In this document: positions 60,476-64,000 of the stretch, piece after piece
Numbering within the stretch: the stretch's first letter is position 1
Layout of the letters: every line of letters begins with the position of its first letter
Assembly (NCBI GenBank): GCA_022448985.1
Contig: JAKVCR010000016.1
Coordinates: forward strand, 98,633-162,632
DNA from: Roseibacillus sp.
GTDB taxonomy: Bacteria; Verrucomicrobiota; Verrucomicrobiia; Verrucomicrobiales; Akkermansiaceae
Length of the DNA: 64,000 nucleotides
Direction: 5' to 3'
Program-made: the position numbers and the translations under genes
Notes under the pieces: model-generated
Databases searched by the model: none
Seen by the model: only the letters and a program-made list of their open reading frames with translations
What the model was told of the DNA's origin: nothing

Positions 60476-61546
60476 TCAATAGACCCCCTCGATCACCTGC
60501 TTTGTCCCGCTCTGAAAGGGGCGCACATCCCCTACCCCATCCCACGGGAATTCCCCACAGGGCTCGCGACGAATGGCTTCATCCCGCTCAAGGAAGCGCG
60601 GCACGAAGAACTCCTTCGTCATGGTAGTCAGCTCCACCCGTCCATACTCACCGTATTCCACGTCTCTGGTGGCGTCATCAGGGTCCACAATCCGCAGGAC
60701 GGCCCGCGGTTGGGGTGCATAATAGGTCAGGCTGTACTCCCCGGGTTCGCGCTTCCGGCTGATCGCAAGCCCCATCAGGGTGTTTCCATACGTCGGGGCG
60801 TAATTGATCTGCCCCTCGAGAACCTCTTCCTCAATGAACCGGACATACTGGGGCGTCATGGTCGTTCCTCCCGCAAAAACCCCCTTGATGCCAGCATTCA
60901 CCAGGGACATGCGCTCCGCAAGGCTCTCAAGGAGCTTGGGGGTGGTGAACAGGCACTTGATATCCCGGTGCCGGATGATGGTGACGGCCTGGTCAATGAC
61001 ATGCTCCTGGTACTTGCGGGCCATGGCATATTCCCCGTCGGAGATCAGCCGCTTCACCCAGCGCGGATCGAGATCAATAAAATAGCAGGCCCCGCCCCGG
61101 CGATTGGCAAGATGCTCGATCGAGAGTCTCAACCTTCGCGGTCCGGTGGGCCCGACCATCAGCCAGTTGCCCCCCTGCGGGAAGAAGTCGGGCGCATAAT
61201 GATCACTGAACTCCGAGTAGTCGGTCTTGTAGTCTTCCCAGCCGATCCGCTGCTTGGGCATCCCGGTTGTCCCCCCGGTCTCGAATACGTTGTAGGGCTG
61301 GCCTTCGTAGGCCTTCGGGATGAACCGGGCGGGATCCTCTTTCCGCAGCACTTCATCGTCAAAGCTCGGGAACTTCTGCATGTCGGCGAAGCAGGTCACC
61401 TCCGCGATGGGGTCGAACCCGAGACCCGCAGCCCGGTCAAGCCAGTAGGGGCAACCGGTTTCGGGCGAAAAGTGCCACTTCATGCTTTCGCGGACGCGCT
61501 CGTCCAGCGCCACGCGGGCCTCTTCCACGGTCAGATCACAGCTCAT
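60476..61546 (-). CDS. Acyl-adenylate-forming ligase-like protein (phenazine-biosynthesis EhpF/LuxE-like)
   Basis: NVFETGGTTGMPKQRIGWEDY adenylation P-loop; YAPTYGNTLMGLAI; GEYGRVELTTMTKEFFVPRFLERDEAIR; WDGVGDVRPF. Confidence 0.78.
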   Translation of the reverse strand: MSCDLTVEEARVALDERVRESMKWHFSPETGCPYWLDRAAGLGFDPIAEVTCFADMQKFPSFDDEVLRKEDPARFIPKAYEGQPYNVFETGGTTGMPKQRIGWEDYKTDYSEFSDHYAPDFFPQGGNWLMVGPTGPRRLRLSIEHLANRRGGACYFIDLDPRWVKRLISDGEYAMARKYQEHVIDQAVTIIRHRDIKCLFTTPKLLESLAERMSLVNAGIKGVFAGGTTMTPQYVRFIEEEVLEGQINYAPTYGNTLMGLAISRKREPGEYSLTYYAPQPRAVLRIVDPDDATRDVEYGEYGRVELTTMTKEFFVPRFLERDEAIRREPCGEFPWDGVGDVRPFQSGTKQVIEGVY

Positions 61547-61689
61547 GTCTATTGTGTCCCCAAAGGACGGGGCTAATCCCTACCGCTTTCTGCAAATCCC
61601 GCAAGTCCCACGATCCCACGGCCCCCGCTATTACTTTGGATTCGTGGACTAATTGGTCTCCGGTAGCCGCCCTGGAGCAATGACGGCCT

Positions 61690-63381
61690 TCAGGGAAAGA
61701 ACTTCTCCACCGTCTCCCGGTCCGGAGGGGTTGTGGCAAGAGACCCTGCGATCATGGCGAATGCCCCCGCCCCCCAGCATATGGCTACCGGCATGACCCC
61801 GCCCAAAACGGTGAATTCTCCTCCGAATCCTGACATCGCGAAAAAGATGAACCAGCTGACGGCCACCACGATTACGCTGGCATATGCGCCCACAGCGGTG
61901 GCTCGCTTCCAGTATAGCGCGGCCAGGACGAGAGGCGTAAGCGCCGCAAATCCGGAGAAACACCAGACCGCGAGGTCAAAAACATTCTGATTCTGCAAGA
62001 GGAGCGCAAGGACGTATGTGAGGGCCACGACAGCGACAACGAATCCGCGAGCCATGAACAGGATCTGCTTGTCGGTGTAGTCCTTCTTGGAATTATGCAG
62101 CACCACGTCGTTAGTGAAAATCGTCCCAAGGCAGAGGAACTGTGAGTCGAGCGAGGACATGATCGCGGCCAGGACCCCGGCGGTAAGCATGCCTGTGAGG
62201 ATCGGATTGCCGATCAGGGTCTTCAGGACATTGGATAGCACCGCAGCCGGGGGCATTCCCCAGGGTAACAGTCCGCTGGCCCAGATCCCGATCAGGACAC
62301 AGGGAACCCAGACGATCATGATGCACAGCGGGTGCGCAATGAGGGTCAGCTTGAAAGCCTTCGCGCTCTTTGCGGTGAGCCAGTGCTGGAACAGGTGGGG
62401 AAACATCCCCACGCTCAGGGGAATGAACATATAGGTCAGGAACATGAGCCAGGGCACGCCCACCTCACGATCCTTGTCGATGAGCTTCTTCGTTTTCGGA
62501 TGCTTGGCCTTATGACTGATCTCCACTTCCCCCCGGGTAAGGTGCGGCTGCTTCCCGGCCCACTTCTCCGCCTCTTCAGGATGCTTGAGCTTGCCGACCA
62601 CCTTTGGTTTCTCCGCCTTGACCAGTTTCCGCGACTCCTTGTCAAAGGCATACTCCTGCACGACCGTCCCCTTCTCGGTGACCCGGGCCGCCACGTTGGT
62701 AGGATTCCCAGCCTGGTTGAGCACGTTATAGATGAAAATGAAGGCTACCAGGCCCATGATCATGAAGACAATGGTCTGGAACGTGTTGGCCCAGGCCGCC
62801 GCCCGCGAACCGCCGGCAAAAATGTAAGCGAGAACCACTCCGCAAATCACGAGACCGCTCAGCCAGGGCGGAACCCCGCCATTCAGAATCGGATTGTCGT
62901 TCTGGAAGAGCTCGGGAAAGGCCCCGGCCGTGGCCGGCTGCAGGGTCTTGCCTGCCCCGATCACCCCGATCAGCAGGTAGGGAATGACCAGGAGGACGAA
63001 AATCGGAAAGAGAAGATAGCCGAGCCCGTTCGATCCGAAACGCGCCCGGAAAAACTGTATCTGGGTGACAAAGCCGTGGCGTTTCCCAATCGACCAGATC
63101 TTCACACCAATCAGGAAGAAACAGGCCGCATGAATAAGTCCCGAGGAAGAGGCCATCAGTCCGTAGGTTCCCACTCCGCGTTCAAAGGCCTTTCCGGTCG
63201 AGCCAACCAGTGCGAAGGCCGTCATGGTCGTTCCGAAGACCGACATGAGAAGCATGAAGGGGCCAATCGAACGGCTGGCCACGAAGTAGTCATTACTCGT
63301 GCCACGGAAAAACATCTTGGAGCCCAGCGCGAAGGCGAGCAGGGCGCCGAGGTAGCAGACAATAACCCAGACAGTTGCCAT
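61690..63381 (-). CDS. Sodium:solute symporter family protein
   Basis: Multi-pass; FGTTMTAFALVGSTGKAFERGVG; AAAWANTFQTIVFMIMGLVAF; AGVLAAIMSSLDSQFLCLGTIFTND. Confidence 0.93.
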   Translation of the reverse strand: MATVWVIVCYLGALLAFALGSKMFFRGTSNDYFVASRSIGPFMLLMSVFGTTMTAFALVGSTGKAFERGVGTYGLMASSSGLIHAACFFLIGVKIWSIGKRHGFVTQIQFFRARFGSNGLGYLLFPIFVLLVIPYLLIGVIGAGKTLQPATAGAFPELFQNDNPILNGGVPPWLSGLVICGVVLAYIFAGGSRAAAWANTFQTIVFMIMGLVAFIFIYNVLNQAGNPTNVAARVTEKGTVVQEYAFDKESRKLVKAEKPKVVGKLKHPEEAEKWAGKQPHLTRGEVEISHKAKHPKTKKLIDKDREVGVPWLMFLTYMFIPLSVGMFPHLFQHWLTAKSAKAFKLTLIAHPLCIMIVWVPCVLIGIWASGLLPWGMPPAAVLSNVLKTLIGNPILTGMLTAGVLAAIMSSLDSQFLCLGTIFTNDVVLHNSKKDYTDKQILFMARGFVVAVVALTYVLALLLQNQNVFDLAVWCFSGFAALTPLVLAALYWKRATAVGAYASVIVVAVSWFIFFAMSGFGGEFTVLGGVMPVAICWGAGAFAMIAGSLATTPPDRETVEKFFP

Positions 63382-63401
63382 GATTCTTCAGGGTGTTGTG
63401 A

Positions 63402-63629
63402 TTAGTGTTCCTCTCCTCCCTCGGCCCACTCTTCCAAGTCATCCGGCCATGCCACCTTGATCACAATCCCCCAGAAAATCGCGGCCATCACTGAGTAGGC
63501 CGCATGATAGGCAAGGCCGACGGGCATAAAGCCAAAGACAAGTTTGGAGCTGTCCCAGTTCCATGCGTCTTGGTGCAGAACGGCTAGGATTACAAAGACA
63601 ACCAGGAAGACGAGGGAGTGCTTTTTCAT
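63402..63629 (-). CDS. Small DUF3311-like membrane protein accompanying the symporter
   Basis: 75 aa, two TM segments, LVFGFMPVGLAYHAAYSVMAAIFWGIVIKVAWP; directly upstream of the SSS gene on the same strand. Confidence 0.75.
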   Translation of the reverse strand: MKKHSLVFLVVFVILAVLHQDAWNWDSSKLVFGFMPVGLAYHAAYSVMAAIFWGIVIKVAWPDDLEEWAEGGEEH

Positions 63630-63729
63630 ACGGAGAGCCGGGTCGTGGTCGACCCACGTCCCGGATATCTTCCCTGAATCGCCCGCAGGGTGTCAAACAC
63701 CGATGCGGGAGCTCCCGGCCTGACCCCGC

Positions 63730-64000
63730 CTACTCGACGGTCCCGATGGCATAAAGATGGGTCTGGCTCGCCACGTAGACCGTGTCGTTGGCCACCACGG
63801 CCGAACTGTAGATCGGAGCGTGGAGCTCAATGGTCCCGAGATGCTTCTTCTCCTTGGTAGCTCCCAGGATCACAACCTCGCCGTCCTCCGTGCCAAGGAA
63901 GACCTTGCCGTCCGCCACCAGGGTGGAGGCCCACACCCGGCTCCCGGTTTCGTGCACCCAGTAGGCCTTGCCGGTCTTGGCGTCCACACAGTGGATGTCC
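63730..64000 (-). CDS. PQQ-binding-like beta-propeller protein (N-terminal part beyond the window end)
   Basis: DIHCVDAKTGKAYWVHETGSRVWASTLVADGKVFLGTEDGEVVILGATKEKK...VYVASQTHLYAIG; frame open through base 64000. Confidence 0.85.
   Translation of the reverse strand, partial: DIHCVDAKTGKAYWVHETGSRVWASTLVADGKVFLGTEDGEVVILGATKEKKHLGTIELHAPIYSSAVVANDTVYVASQTHLYAIGTVE

Noticed and set aside
49522-61546. Type I/II PKS, NRPS or standard aryl polyene cluster
   Set aside because: No ketosynthase, ACP, condensation domain, ammonia lyase or MMPL exporter found in any frame listed; only accessory-type enzymes are present.

Overview
This GC-rich bacterial window looks like a chromosomal segment from Verrucomicrobiota or a relative; that is inferred from gene content only. 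I read about 50 protein-coding genes and saw no rRNA, tRNA, CRISPR array or transposase. Landmarks from left to right: LarC (5' truncated), an orphan RelE-like protein, an ExbB/ExbD/ExbD/TPR operon, nth, a 3D-domain lipoprotein, a two-domain AAA+ ATPase next to a PspA/IM30 protein, a family 4-like uracil-DNA glycosylase, M3 peptidase, GH10-like protein, M29 aminopeptidase, purN, a MoxR/DUF58/transglutaminase operon, tsaB, citrate synthase, holA, a PEP-CTERM protein, tadA, rpe, a sulfatase, a YWTD propeller, rdgB, a serine hydrolase, leuS and a peptidyl-prolyl isomerase. A long minus-strand array (about 45.6-61.5 kb) follows: ABC exporter, two acyl-activating enzymes, EamA-like protein, 4HBT thioesterase, GT4, halogenase-like flavoprotein, chorismate-lyase-like protein, HemN-like radical SAM, PQQ-type propeller, Fe-ADH and an acyl reductase/ALDH. 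A sodium:solute symporter and a truncated PQQ propeller gene close the window. The two strongest candidates for an undescribed system are the PKS/NRPS-free biosynthetic-looking array at 45.6-61.5 kb and the PspA-AAA+ pair at 9.7-12.1 kb, which may be ESCRT-III/Vps4-like. All family calls are by eye from translated motifs; no searches were run.
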